A DNA stretch of 64,000 nt from Lenzites betulinus (lineage: Eukaryota; Basidiomycota; Agaricomycetes; Polyporales; Polyporaceae): contig JABYQU010000043.1 in assembly GCA_022264855.1 (NCBI GenBank), positions 279,970 through 343,969 of the forward strand. Reading direction: 5' to 3'. Below, one piece after another: positions 10,757 to 23,058 of the stretch. Both the position numbers and the translations under genes were made by a program. The notes beneath the pieces were generated by a model. That model saw only the letters and a list, made by a program, of their open reading frames with translations, searched no databases and was not told where the DNA came from. The first letter of the stretch is position 1, and each line of letters begins with the position of its first letter.

Positions 10757-12400
10757 CAGGGGAGCGATTGCCTCCTCACCACGACGCGGACCATGTGCCG
10801 TTCAGTGTGCGTCACCCTGATGGCGAGCGAGCGAGATTTCATCGTATGGTAGTGTATTGGGGGTATATTGGAGTACAGGCTCTCGTACTGTATATTTGAG
10901 TGCAGGTAGGTGCGAACCAGGTACTTGGGTGTGGACTCGGCGAGTCTCTGCGCGTCGTCTTTGGTACAGTTGGTAGTCGTATATTCAGTTGTTTGTGTCC
11001 TACACCCCGTTTGCTGCAAGCTAGTACTTGTGGGCCCTCCGTGTGCCCAAGGTGCATCCTCGTCCGAGCTCCCGCCCCCGGTGAGTCCTTTGCCCGCGTC
11101 GGCGCCGATCGTCTGGCTGATACATCGCCAGATTTGCAACGCGCCAGGCGCAATTCGTGTGCGAAGCACCCGCGGCTCTGAGTATCCTTAGGTACCACAC
11201 CCCTTGCCGAGCTATCTGCACACCTTGAGTTTGAGCAGCAATCCGCGCCGCCCCGGATCCGACGCCCGTACCGCGCCCCCCCACCCTCTTCGCTTGCTCT
11301 CCGCCCCCGGACGCCGCGTCAAGCGTGCTAGCTCTTGCGGCCGAGGCAGCGGGGACCGTGACGCGTCGCGTGGCGTTCCGCGCCGCCGCGCGTACCGTGC
11401 GCTCGTGTGTACCGCAAATTCGCGGGCGGACTAGTGTGCACTGGGACCGCTTGCTACGTCAAACGGCACGCAATTGGCCATGCTCATTCCGTCCCGTTTG
11501 CCGTGTCCTACGCAGCTATGTACCGGCGCCGCTGGCTTGGCTTACACCCACAACGGGCACCCTGTTGCGGGCATCCTCGAAATTCACTGCGCATCGGGGT
11601 GCGAGAGTTCCTGCCATGGAATACGGTACGTGTCGTGTCGAGTGCTTTGGGTGCGTCGCGCGTGCCCACTTGCCGTCGCATATTGACCATTCTTTATACC
11701 AGATCTGGCAAGCACTGACGCAAGTAGTACTGTGGTAGAACTAGTGCCAGTGGTGAGCTGATCATTGAGGTCGATGAGCGCTTACTCTATCATTATCGCA
11801 CATCGGCGCTAGGACTTACTGCGACTCGCGGTAAACCAGGTGTATCAGCGCACTTAAGCTAATCACAGGCATCTCCAGTGTACTTAGCAGAAACACGTCT
11901 GTGGGCTAGGCTGCTGCATCAATCGTCGTCTTTAACCGTGTCCACCGTTCCGAGTCAATGACTGATGACCCTGATGTGTTTCGTTCTTCCATACGTCGCG
12001 GCATACATGGTATCATGCGACTCGTACTTTGCAATAGCATGTACTTGCTTAAACTTGGTCCAGGTCCATGGTACACAAGCTCAGTCTTGTTAAGCTTCAC
12101 GTTGCAGCGGTGTTGAACGAGATTAGATAAGATCAGAGCGGGCGTCTATGAGTACGATCGACGTTGCGCGCAATCTCAGCCACCGCGCGCGCGCTCCTCC
12201 TCCCTCTCTCTCCCTCTTTCTCTCTCGCATTTCCATATCCCCAAGCTCTACGCTATTAGCCCACCGCATATTCTCAACTGACCCGTCAGCGAGTACGGAT
12301 TGCTTGCACAAGTGTCGTCACTCGCTAGCCGTGCTTGAAACAGACCCGTTTCTCTGTCACGCAGGAACATATCATTCGGCGACGGGCACCCAGCACCAAC
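10757..12400. other. Intergenic between SIN3 duplicate and SIN3
   Basis: No gene is supported. 11700-11870 shows scattered similarity to 7780-8020. 12121-12180 is the duplicated SIN3 leader, followed by a pyrimidine tract at about 12196-12230 typical of fungal promoters. Open frames here are short, GC-driven and unlike any family I know. Confidence 0.5.
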
Positions 12401-15400
12401 ATGGACGTCAACGAGGGCCACTCACCTGAAGATCTACTCACTGCTGGGCCTAGCTCCTCTGGCGTAGCCTCCAAAGCCCGCTCCGTGGGCAGCCGACCAG
12501 TTTCCCCGCAGCATCTTTACCCCACGAAGGCGTTCGAGAGCGACCTGCAAGCAGGGGACGGCGCGGGTGCGGCTGCAGGAGATGGGTACGCAGGAGGTCA
12601 GGGAGGTATGCCATATACACCAATGTCTGTGTTTCTGGCTAAGGACATGCTATGCACTCAAGGCTCGGAACGGCCGCTCAACGTCAGCGACGCGCTCAGT
12701 TACCTCGACCAAGTCAAAATGCAGTTCTCAGAGCGGCCAGACGTCTACAACAAGTTTCTCGACATCATGAAGGACTTCAAGAGTCAGCTGTGAGCATCTC
12801 AACTCCCTTTCTCACCGCAATTTTGACCTATCATGCACTGCATGCCCATAGCATCGACACACCAGGCGTCATCGAGCGGGTGTCGAACCTTTTCCACGGC
12901 CATCCATTCCTCATTCAGGGTTTTAATACGTTTCTACCTGCGGGCTACCGAATTGAGACCACATCGCATCCGGACCCCAACTACATCACGGTCACAACGC
13001 CCGCAGGCACCACCACGCAAGCCACGAATGGCGTGTTCGACTTTTCAGGCACGGCGGACAACGTCCCGCAACCCCCACCCCCCAACGCGCAAGAGGTGGA
13101 CGAATCCATGGTGTCACAGGAAACCCTTCAACCCGCGCTACGCTACGTGACCAAGGTCAAAACGCGCTATGCGAACGAGCCAGACATGTACAGGAAGTTC
13201 CTCTCGATCCTCTCCGAATCTTGTGGCACAATGCAGGGCAACAAGGATATCCGGGGGATGGAATCGTGGTCAGTGGCGTGTCTATCTGCCAAGTACCCCC
13301 ACGGCGAAACTCTGCGCAAGATCGGCGTCCTTTTACAGGACGCGCCTGATCTGATGCGGGACTTTATCCAGTTCCTTCCCGACGAGCAGACACAGAGGGA
13401 AGAATTGGCGCGAGTGGCAAAGCTTGAGGACCAGAAGAGGGCGAGTGAGTCTAAGTCGAAGAAAGGCGGCGACGGACACGCGTCATCGTCTACGGCCGTT
13501 CCGCAGAAGAGAAAGCGGAAAGCTGCAGACCGGGAGAAGGAGAAAGAGCCCCCAGCGAAGGCTAGTTCTAACAAGGTACGTTAACCGTGTTGCGGATAGA
13601 TCTCTATCTACATACTAACAGTTGATGTAGAAGACGAAGGTACACGCATCTAGCGAGGCACCTTCACCTGCTCTCACCCAGCGACAGGCCGCTCCCGCAT
13701 CCCCACCCCGTGCACCACCTCAACCGCCGCCCCAAACGTTCTATTCTCATCACCAACAGCCGATGACCCTCCCACAACCTGTACCACCACCCATTCAACA
13801 AACAACCTCGCACCATCCTAATGACGAGGGGCACTTCTTCGAGCGCGTGAAGCGTTTCCTCAAGAACCGAGAAACTTACAACGAGTTCCTGAAGCTGGTC
13901 AATCTGTTCACGCAGGATATCATCAACAGCACCAGGCTGGTCCGAGAGGCCAAGCCATTCCTCGGCGAGACAGAGCTCATGGCTCAGTTTCAGGCTATCC
14001 TGGGATGGGACGACCGCAAGGAGTGGATCGCGGCCGAGGAACAAGCCTGGACTCGACCCATGGGTGCACTCGATCGACCCAGTCGCGAGCAGCTGCATAC
14101 TCGATATGGGAGCTACAGGAAGCTTCCTGCACACGTATGTGATTGATAACTCCATAAGGATTTCAGCATTAACGGTCCTGCAGGAGGTCAACGTTCAATG
14201 CTCAGGTCGCGACGCGATGTGCAACCAGGTGCTGAACGACGAGTGGATATCGCAGCCCACCTTCGCGAGCGAGGACGCCGGCTTCATCGCCCACAAGAAG
14301 AACATCTACGAGGAAGCGTTGCACCGCAGTGAAGAGGAGCGACATGAGTACGACTTCCACATCGAGGCCATCCACCGCACGATCCAAGTCCTGGAGCCGC
14401 TCAACAACAAGATCGCCCAGTTGACCCCGGAAGAACGTGCAAACTTTAAGCTCAAGCCCAACCTCGGTGGCGTCGGGAAAGCAATCCACCAGCGCGTCAT
14501 CAAGAAGATTTACGGACGCGACCCTGGCCTGGAGGTCTGGGCGACGATGCAGGAGGTGCCCGCGACGGCTATCCCGATCGTGCTCACCCGGCTGAAGCAG
14601 AAGCACGAAGAGTGGAAACGCGCGCAGCGCGAGTGGGACAAGGTTTGGCGCGAGGTCGACCTGCGCAACTACCACAAATCGCTCGATCATCAGGCGGTCA
14701 CATTCAAGGCCGTGGACAAGAAGGCGATCACGCAGAAGACGTTCGTGTCCCAGATCGAGGCGGCGCGCGACGAACAGCGTGTGAAGCGGGCATCGCTTAT
14801 CGACCCCCTGTTTGCGCGCACGAAGCCCCGCCACCAGCTTGAATTCGTTGTCGAGGACGTCGCGGTGCTCCAGGACACGCTCAAGCTCACGCTCTCGTTC
14901 CTTGACCGCACCCAGGGCCAGATCGCGCTTGCGGATCGGAAGAAGATCGAAACGTTCCTCAGGTCCTTCGTCCCGCTCTTCTTCATGGTCGATCCCGTCG
15001 CTTTCAACGCCGCGTTCGTCGCCCATCACGAGACCGTTGATAGCGACGCTGAAGCCGACCACGTCCCCGAAGACGTCGAGATGAACGGCACCAACGGGTC
15101 GACCTCGAGGTCGAGGAACAAGAAGGGCGGCGCTGGTACCGCAAGCGATCTGCGGAAGCGATTGTTGAAGAGCGAACAAGCGAAGTCCAGCCGTCGCACG
15201 AGGGCGCAGGAGGCTGCTTCTCCGACACCATCGCGGTTCGCGTCTCCGGATGTCATGCAGGTCGACGGTGAACCTCTTCGAGGCGCTGAGAACGGGCTTA
15301 CCTCGACTTTGCAGCTGGAGAAGAGCTCTTCGCGGCGACGCGGCAGCTTCTTCACCAACACTGCATTCTACGTCATGTTGCGCCTATTGGAGGTGAGCTT

Positions 15401-17311
15401 ATCTCGGTTCTCGAGGCGGAGCTGTGCTAATGGTCCCGATAGCTTCTGTATTCGCGGTTGCAGATGTTCAAGAACGTCACCAGGGAATTGATGGCCAATG
15501 GCACCGATCCTATGGAGCCCAAGCCATCCCTGGTGTCGAAGGCCATCAAGGATGATCTCGTGAAGATGGGCGATCGTATAAACCATGCGTCGCACTACTA
15601 CGACCTGATGCTTGAGTCTTGCGAGAAGATGTTCGACAACGAGATGGAGCAGCATGTATTCGAAGAGGTCATGCGATACATGTTCGGTCTGAAGGTAAGC
15701 CACCTGTCGCCTTATGTCTATCATGTGTGCTGACACTTTTGTAGCATGCATACAAGTTGTTCACCGTAGACAAGCTCATCGGTGCACTAATCAAGCAGGT
15801 ATGTGAAAGCACCGACTTCCGCAGATACCCCTCGTTAATGTTATGTGAAGGTCCAGATCATTCTTTCCGACCCTAAGAGCCAGGAGTTATACGACCTTCT
15901 TCGACGCGAGCGAGAAATTCCCTCTCCGACCACCCAGGATCTCATCAGCTGCCGTCGCAACACCGAACGCGTTCTAGGTCCCGATGAGAACTTGTTCCGC
16001 ATAGACTGGGTATGTTTTCTCGAACTGTAAAACAACACATTCTGATCACGGTGTCTGCACAGCTGCCCGAGCCCAAGACGATGACCATCCAGCTTATTGG
16101 CAAGGATGACGGTGCTTTCGACGACTCAGAGGTTCTCACCGGACGCTGGCAATCGTATATCGAGTCTTTCGTTTCAGTGCGTGATTTGGTCATGATTTGA
16201 ACGCATCGCACTAACAACTCCCACAGCATCATTACACCGCAGGCGTCCCGTCCTCGTCCACCATTCGACGGCCGTTCCTACTCCGGTAAATCCCCTCACC
16301 CTACATGTATGCGCACACATCGCTGACTAAACCACTTCATACAGCACGAGGATCCCCGCCCCCTCGGGCGAGATGCCCGAGATCCTCGCCCGTGGCAGAC
16401 TTCAGATCAAGGTCTGTGTGCGCACCTACCGGTTCTTCTTCGTCTCGCCCTCCGAGGACGTCTTGATTCGCATGTCGTCCGCGCAAGAACGCACCGACGC
16501 GCGGGTGCTCGCCGAACGCCGCGCTGTCAAGCGGCGGAAGTGGCTGGAGGAATATGCGAGCAAGAAGATCGCGGAGGAGAAGGAGGACGCCGTGGACGTC
16601 GATGCGTCCGCGTCTGCTGCCGACCTCACCTTGCAACCGGATGCTACGGAGGACGGAGTGGAGGGCGAGCCTTCAGCGCCGGTCACCGAGTCAAACGGAC
16701 CTGCAAACGCAGACCCTGCCGTCATCACAAATGGTGTGTCGGATGTCGAGATGGATGTGCAAGCGACGCCACAGCCCCAGCCTCAATTCGAAGGCGCGCC
16801 AGAACCAGAGGCCGCAGCGCACGTCGCGCCCGAGGACAACATCGTAGAAGCTGTCGCAGCGGTTACTGCAGTCATCGCGCCTTCTTTGGAGCCCGGCCTG
16901 GCTGACGTTCCAATGGGCGACGCCTCCGAGCCCGCACCTCCACCCCCTCCGATTGTGGAACCGGCCCCTTCACAGCCGGTGGCAGAGGTAGCAACTCCCG
17001 CCGCCAATGTGCAGGAGCCTGTCTCCCACCCCCCGCCCGCTACACAACCGGTACCAGTCTCCACATCTACCTTCACACCTGCACAGGAACCACATGGACC
17101 TATCGTGCACAACACCGAGGCACCAACCCCAGCCCAGGAGCCAGTCCCAACCCCAGGACCTGCCGTCACCTCTGCTGCAGTTACCGACGCTCCCGCTCGC
17201 GCAGCCGATCCTGGACCTGCACCAGCAGCTCTTCCCGCCCCTCCTGCACCTGCGGACCCTCTCGCCCCCGCACCTCCCGCGGCTGCTGCCCCAGATATCC
17301 CGCCCCCATGA
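12401..17311 (+). CDS. SIN3: SIN3 transcriptional corepressor
   Basis: Ten exons: 12401-12789, 12852-13575, 13631-14134, 14184-15392, 15443-15694, 15745-15798, 15851-16009, 16063-16176, 16227-16285, 16345-17311, giving 1476 aa; all junctions keep frame. SIN3 is the scaffold of the Rpd3-type histone deacetylase complex in the nucleus. Domains: PAH1 about residues 92-165, PAH2 about 218-308, a Lys/Arg-rich nuclear-signal-like stretch about 335-370, PAH3 about 438-497, then the HDAC-interaction domain starting near 538 ([28 protein letters not shown]) and the Sin3 C-terminal domain across exons 4-10. The last 250 residues are a Pro/Ala/Val-rich low-complexity tail. PAH2 carries an unusual insertion with a Cys/Gly-rich stretch near 252-285. 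The ATG at 12401 follows a CT-rich leader and is conserved in the truncated duplicate upstream. Confidence 0.93.
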
Positions 17312-17725
17312 AACGCGTCGATTGGGAACAATATGGACTATCCCACTCGCCCACACATACCTGGTCTTTCCGCATGTTATTTTCCCGCTGCTCTGCCACA
17401 CTTTTAGGTCTCCCGAACTCGAGTCGCGCGTTGTATGGTTGCTACACTACGTTCTGAATAAATAACTTCTGTGTATGCCCCTTTCCCGCGCGCGGATGAG
17501 AATGTACGGATGGAGGTATGCGTTACAGCAAGATTCGACGTTCCACAAGACTGCTCCCCGTCCGTTCGGCTCTCTGGGCCCTTCCGCCTGATATGCATAC
17601 ACTCACGAGCCTTATGATAACTGCGGCACTGACCTACACGGCACACGACACGCTCTTCCGACCTTCCGATGTCCACATCTTCGCCTCGAACGCAGAACAG
17701 AGCAAGAGCGAGCGCGCGCACGCAC
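17312..17725. terminator. Convergent 3' ends of SIN3 and eIF4E2
   Basis: About 410 bases between two convergent stop codons. An aataaa polyadenylation signal lies at 17457-17462, about 146 nt after the SIN3 stop. No coding signal. Confidence 0.55.
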
Positions 17726-19211
17726 TCATCGCTTTCCGCGCCATCCGGAGCCGAGCACCCCTCCACCGCCCACACCGAAGCCGGCAAACGCGCCGCCAGG
17801 GGTGCCGCCGCCGATCGCTGGGCCCTCGCCGGGACCCGACACGGGGCTCTGGAACCCAGGCGGCTTGCCCTGGAAGGAGGCGCGGAAGGAGGACTGTGGT
17901 ACCGCCTGGATAGAGAGGAATCTGTTCGCGACGGGCCGCTCTTCGTTGTTATACTGCCGCACGAGTCAGCACGCATACACACACAGAAAACGCGGGGGGC
18001 GGGGCTCACCTGGAACTCGAGCCCGATACCGTCCGCCTCGGAGACGTCGAGAAGCTTGACCATCTTGCGCGCGATGCCGTTGATCTTCTCGACGTCCTCC
18101 TTCGAGCGCGTCCAGAGCTGGATGCGGTCGACCTTGCTCCGCAGGCTGACGACCGCGCCGCAGATCTCGTCGCCCTCGTCGAGGTCCTCGCCGACGAGCG
18201 CCATCGCGAGCCAGCTCCAGCAGCGGTCGAGCAGCTGCGGGTTGTTCTTCATCGTGAGCACCCACTTGCCGCCGTTCGCGTTCGCGTCGTCCTCCCACAT
18301 CGGCTTGATGGGCGACTTGAAGAGGTGGTAGTTGGAGTTGCGCTCGAGCTTCGAGGGCAGCTTGAGCCAGTTGAAGTACCGGCAGAAGGACTCGACCGTG
18401 TCGAACTCGCCGATCACCGTCAGGCCCGCCTCGTACTCGTCCGTGTCCGGCGCCATGAAGTGCGCCGAGCTCGGTGTCTGGTCTGAGGTCGCGGTGGCTG
18501 GCGTGAACGGCACCTTGTTCTTCGTGTCGTGATACAGCGTCCTGCGAGCGCGACGGCGTCAGACGTGCGCGCGCTGAAAGAGCACAAAGGGGCGCGTGCG
18601 TACCAGGTGTGCTCGAGCGGATGCTCGGGAGCCTTGATGCGCAAGCCGGGGGTCTTGGGGTCCTCGATCGTCTCCGCCTCTGGCGGCTTCGCAGAGCCAT
18701 CAATGGAGAGCGTCCGAGCCTTTGCGAGGCGCGCGGTGATAGCGTCGAGGCTGGGGATGTTCTTGTAGCCCATGGGCATTTTCTGCTTGAGCTTCGTCTC
18801 CTTCTCCTTCTCGTCCTTTGCGGCCTCCGCGGTGTTCTCCTGGTTGAGCTCTTTGAGCTTCTCGCTCGTCAGCGGCTCACCCGGTTCGGGCTGCGGGGTG
18901 CCTCCATTGCTGTGGGGCGGAGAGATGGGGAGCTGCGCGGGCGACTCGGACCGCGACATGGGGGGGTTGACCGCGACGGAGTCCGCCGCAGATGCCGCGG
19001 CCGAAGACACATTCGAGTTCGCTGAAGACGTGCGGAGAAGCGAGGCGGCGAGGCGGGGACGGTTGCCGACAGTGGCAGCAGTGGGCGCGTCGAGCTTGAT
19101 GCGGGCAGCAAGCTGGTTGAGCGAGGGCATGCGAGTGCCCGCGGAGGGGCGCTCCGGCTTTGGGGCATCGATCGTCTGGGTCGTCGTGGCGGGGGGCGGG
19201 GGCGTCGACAT
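17726..19211 (-). CDS. Translation initiation factor eIF4E, class II (4EHP-like)
   Basis: Three exons, 19211-18604, 18541-18010 and 17905-17726 (introns 62 and 104 nt), give 439 aa. Residues about 200-360 are the eIF4E fold that binds the mRNA 5' cap: HPLEHTW at the first strand, FDTVESF helix, PMWEDDANANGGKW, and RCW...EICGAVVSLR. The cap-stacking position of human Trp56 aligns with Tyr (DEYEAGL) while the MWED Trp is kept; this and the DDANxNGGKW block are typical of class II factors (eIF4E2/4EHP), which usually repress or specialise translation. A long disordered Ser/Pro/Thr N-terminus (about 200 aa) and a Gly-rich C-tail (SGPGEGPAIGGGTPGG) are extra compared with the roughly 220-aa canonical factor. 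The ATG at 19211 was chosen as the first ATG; upstream codons lack one. Confidence 0.88.
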
Positions 19212-19800
19212 CGTGGACGGCGATGGACAAGAGGTCGTCGGGGACGGACACAAGGCGTCTCCCCCGTCCGCAAGCTGTGCTCCATTGGCGCTTCTGATTG
19301 CATCACTCCGCCCAGTTCAACGTTCAAACGTTCAAACCTCTCCCACTTCTTTTCCAAACTACATTTCCAAGAAAGCATACAGTACATCGTGTTACACGTT
19401 CAGAGCATTTCGAACAAAACAATATAACAACGTCCATATAACAGACCTGTCCCCGAAGTACGGTTACGGAGCAGATAGCGCAGCAACCTGGAATCTGGCA
19501 GCAGCGACATAAAGATGTAATCAGCGAAACGGTGCACTTATTTATACCAACGTCTGAACGTTGATGCACCAGACAAAAAGGTGCAACAGATTTAGAGAGG
19601 TAGTACAACTTGCACGATCGCCGCAAACTACATACAAACCTGCCTGGCGCTTACCACGCGTGCAATAGGCGGGCGCTTAAACAATATTGAGCATGGATCG
19701 CAGACTTGCGAGTCTTGTGCATCCCCTCACTCGGTGTTCCGTGATCATCCCACTTCTTCGCGGACTCACCATTCTTACAGCTCAGTAGCATATTTACGCG
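19212..19800. promoter_or_regulatory. Divergent promoter region eIF4E2 / MED22
   Basis: A 589-base gap between two start codons pointing away from each other, so it probably holds both promoters. Near 19318-19337 the string gttcaaacgttcaaa forms a short direct repeat. No other element is clear. Confidence 0.5.
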
Positions 19801-20551
19801 ATGTCTGATATGCCACAATCCGATGTCTCGCGCCCGTCCGCGCTCCCGACGGCAAAGCTGCTGCAACGCCCCTCGCAGCCACTCGTCGACCAGAACTCGA
19901 ACGAGTACCTCGACGGCATCGAGGAGGAGTGGAACAAGAAGGTCGACGTGGAGATCGAGACCCTCGTCGACGGCATGGCGGATATAGTCTCCTTAGCTTC
20001 GGTACGTACGCCGCCATAATGGTCTATGTGCGAGGGCTCCCGAATATGCGTGGCCACAGCGAAGGGTGCGCTAACGCCTGACTGTATTCACAATGTGCAG
20101 ATAGACGACAAGGATAAGTTCCGCATCGCGCAGGAGGCGTTCCAAGCCCAATGTCGCGCTGAGTCCATGGTGCGTGCCTCGCGTGCCCACCGCGTTCCCC
20201 ATCCTCACGCCCACGTTTCCGCTCACCCATCCACATACACTGCGCTCACCTCAACCCCGCCCCCCACCCACGCCGTTCCTATGTCCGGCCCATGCAAACG
20301 TCTATCCCCGCACGCAGATCCGCGCGGCGCACTCGCTCATGTCGACAATCCATTCCATGAAGCTGCTGCTGCTCCTCTCCGACGAGACCCAGATCGCGAA
20401 GCGGCGCGACGCGGAGCTCCGCGGCGTGCAGGCGGAGAAGGGCGACGCGCAGGCGGGGGTCGCGGCGCTGCTCGACGAGCTGCTGTGCTCGCAGCGCGAC
20501 GACGGCGCGTCGGGCACGCAGGGCGCGGGGGCCGCGATGCAGGCTACGTGA
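19801..20551 (+). CDS. MED22: Mediator complex subunit MED22 (Srb6/Surf5)
   Basis: Three exons, 19801-20001, 20101-20169 and 20318-20551, encode 167 aa. The protein has the MED22 pattern: an N-terminal helix with NEYLDGIEEEWNKKVDVEIETLVDGM, then a second helix with the QCRAESMIRAAHSLM block spanning exons 2 and 3, then a C-terminal coiled segment. MED22 is a head-module subunit that pairs with MED11 and links RNA polymerase II to activators. The length is in the family range (about 120-200 aa). The C-terminus ends in a Gly/Ala-rich tail. The second intron (148 nt) is long for this window, but its borders restore the frame and family alignment. Confidence 0.87.
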
Positions 20552-21428
20552 GGTGCGCACGCGCCACGCGGCTTTCGGGCGGACGATGCCCTACGCTAGG
20601 AGTATGGCGCGCCAAACTTGAGGTGTGTGTGTAGTTGTTGCGGGGTGTCTTTGGGGGCGCATTACTCACCTGTTGTGTGCGCAAGGTACCGGGTCTGATT
20701 CGCATGGCAACTCGACCTCGACACGCATCCCTACATGCAGCCCTACCTGCGGACGCCTCATCGCACGCTTCGATACAAGCATGTACCAGGGGGCGTCGCA
20801 TATGCTCTCCCAGCTTCGCGAGCATATGGACACCTATAATCCGACACGCACTCACTGAGCGCGATAGAGCCTCCAGGACTCGTGGCGCGAAGGACCACGG
20901 TACATTACCCTATTGATGAGCCATACCTGCGGACCACTCGTTTACAGGCACCCACATGTCTCTCACAGGGTAGTTCACAGGGTAGTTGATGTATTCATAG
21001 TGTACACGACTCACTTATCATGTATGAATTCATATCTGTCGACATGCCAGCAGCATCACGCGCAAGTGCACCCACTAAAAGTCAGAGATGCAGGACGAAA
21101 GTCGTCTAATGATGTGTATATTATACATAAATCTAAGCCGATACTTCAAGCACCGGACGTAATATATACGCTACAAGACCCAATGAGAGAATAAGTGATA
21201 CACCAGAGAGCGGGTGGGGGAGGGAATGTGATGTTTATCGATACAGCAGCAGGCGTGAAAGCAGGGGCGTCGAGCGTGCAGGAGTCGTATCAAACGTGGC
21301 GCAGGTGCTTGCAAAGCGTGCGTGGAAGCGTCGAGCTGGAGCGTAAATGCGTGTGTAGAGCGTGGAGCGGAGATGACAGCCAGGAAGGTGGAGGGTGGGA
21401 TAGAGGAGGGGAGGTGCGGTGCGGTCGC
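20552..21428. other. Intergenic, 3' regions of MED22 and chitinase
   Basis: About 880 bases between convergent genes. It is AT-richer than the surroundings from 20880 on. No coding or RNA feature recognised. Confidence 0.5.
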
Positions 21429-22896
21429 TCAGCAGTCGACATCTTCAATGCCGATCGCGTTCGTGATGGCGTCGAGCAGGATGTCGTTCGAGTCGCCCGC
21501 GGCCTCCCACATCGCGAACCCGCGCAGGCCAGCCTCGTTGATGAACTTGCCCTTCGCCGCGAAAGAGGTCGCGTCGTCGTACGAGACCATGACGCCCGTG
21601 CTCGCATTGTACACGTACGGCGTCTGGCTGCACTCGTCGAAGCGGTACGAGATGCCGTCCGCGACGGTGCCGTTCGCGGTCAGGAAGCCGCCCTCGATGA
21701 GGCCCCAGAAGTCGAAGATGCCCGACGGCCCGCCCGCGGTGGGGTTCCCGCACTGGTCAACGCCCGCGGGCGCGACCGCGTCCCAGGAGTCGCCGAGCGG
21801 CTGCTGCGACGCGTCGAAGGCGGGGTACGCCGCGAGGGTGTTGTCCGAGGTGAGCGCGGCGCTCTGGTCGACCTTGAAGCTGTGTCCGTACGACGCGACA
21901 CCGAGCACGAGCTGGTTGGCGGGGAAGCCGGCGCTGGTCCAAGCTTTCACGGCGGAGACGGCTGAGCCCTGCTGGTCAGCGGCGGGGGCACAGGTGTCGT
22001 TGAGCGGCGCGTTCGGGCCGACGGAGGTTGACCAGGATCCCCAGACGTCGTAGTTCATGATCGCGACGTAGTCGAACACGGAGGCGAACGCGGAGACGTC
22101 GGAGAGCGGCTGACCGTCAGGGCCGTTGAAGGGCACGATGCCGGTGGCGGCAGACAGAGTGAGGTTCTGTCCAGCGGGGTCGGCGCGGAGCGCCTGGAGG
22201 AAGGAAAGGAAGTTCTGGCTGTCGTTGTCGGAGATCAGGTTGCAGCCCATTCCCTGCTTGTTGGGGTACTCCCAGCTATGGCAAAGGAGTAAGTACTTGT
22301 CCAAGACTGCCAATTGGAAGCTTCACGTACTCAAAGTCAAGCCCATCCAGGTCGTACTTTGAAACAAGACCAAGAACTGTCTTGACGAACGCTGTTCGGT
22401 TAGCCTCCGTGGCGACTGCTGACGAGAAGTATTGCGATCCCGTCCAGCCGCCAACGGTGAGGATGGCCTTGACGTTGTTCTGGTGCGCTTGCTGGACGAA
22501 CGTGGGGAGTAGCGCCTCGTCAGAATCCTCTAGGGACACGGTGTTGACATCGGGGGTAGTGACACTGCAAACGTTTAGTATTAGGACGGAGGTAGTTATG
22601 ATCGAGGGTACTCACGCGAACGCGTAGGTGACTGCCGTGTACTTGCTCCAGCTAAGCTTGTCCGGAGGGAAGTCGGTGCCGTGCCAGCCAGCATACCACG
22701 TGTATGCAACGATGTCGTCGCCAATGTCGCTACTGTTCCCAGAGGACGTTGAGCCTGTCCCAGTGCTAGCGCCACCCACGACGGTTGGACTTGCGGCTGC
22801 CAAAGCAGTAGACTTCGAGGGAACAAGAGAGCACATGGGCGCAGCCCATACTGAAGCAATAGGGAGCGCGACGAGCAAAGAAAGCGGGGCGATCAT
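21429..22896 (-). CDS. Secreted GH18 chitinase
   Basis: Three exons, 22896-22616, 22564-22331 and 22275-21429 (introns 51 and 55 nt), give 453 aa. A signal peptide (about residues 1-19, MIAPLSLLVALPIASVWAAP) is followed by a Ser/Thr/Gly linker and a GH18 barrel. Blocks seen: VAYTWYAGWHG on strand 1, KAILTVGGWTGSQYFS (the SxGG-like strand 3), and across the second intron DGLDFDWEYP, the catalytic DxxDxDxE motif with the Glu acid. Choosing the gtacgt donor at 22330 creates this exact motif, which strongly supports the splice. Later blocks are MNYDVWG and GFAMWEAAGD. It should cleave beta-1,4-N-acetylglucosamine bonds outside the cell, in wall remodelling, autolysis or mycoparasitism. No carbohydrate-binding module or membrane anchor is visible. 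Confidence 0.93.
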
Positions 22897-22970
22897 GGTG
22901 GAGGGGGTGGAGAAAGGGTAGGAGGGGGAGGAGGAGGAGAGGATGGAGAGCCTCGAGGTGAGCCCCGGGC

Positions 22971-22977
22971 TTTATAT
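22971..22977 (-). promoter_or_regulatory. TATA box of the chitinase gene
   Basis: On the minus strand tataaag lies about 75 bases before the ATG at 22896. The bases between are an almost pure pyrimidine tract on the coding strand, a common core-promoter layout for strongly expressed fungal genes. Confidence 0.55.
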
Positions 22978-23058
22978 TGGAGAAGCCCGCTTGTCAGCCA
23001 CATGGCTATAGAAGGCCGTGCACATTCAAGTTTTTTTTTGCACTGATACTCCAAAGTA

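Noticed and set aside
14202..15179. A 325-codon minus-strand frame inside SIN3
   Set aside because: Antisense shadow of the largest SIN3 exon, caused by GC-rich third positions.
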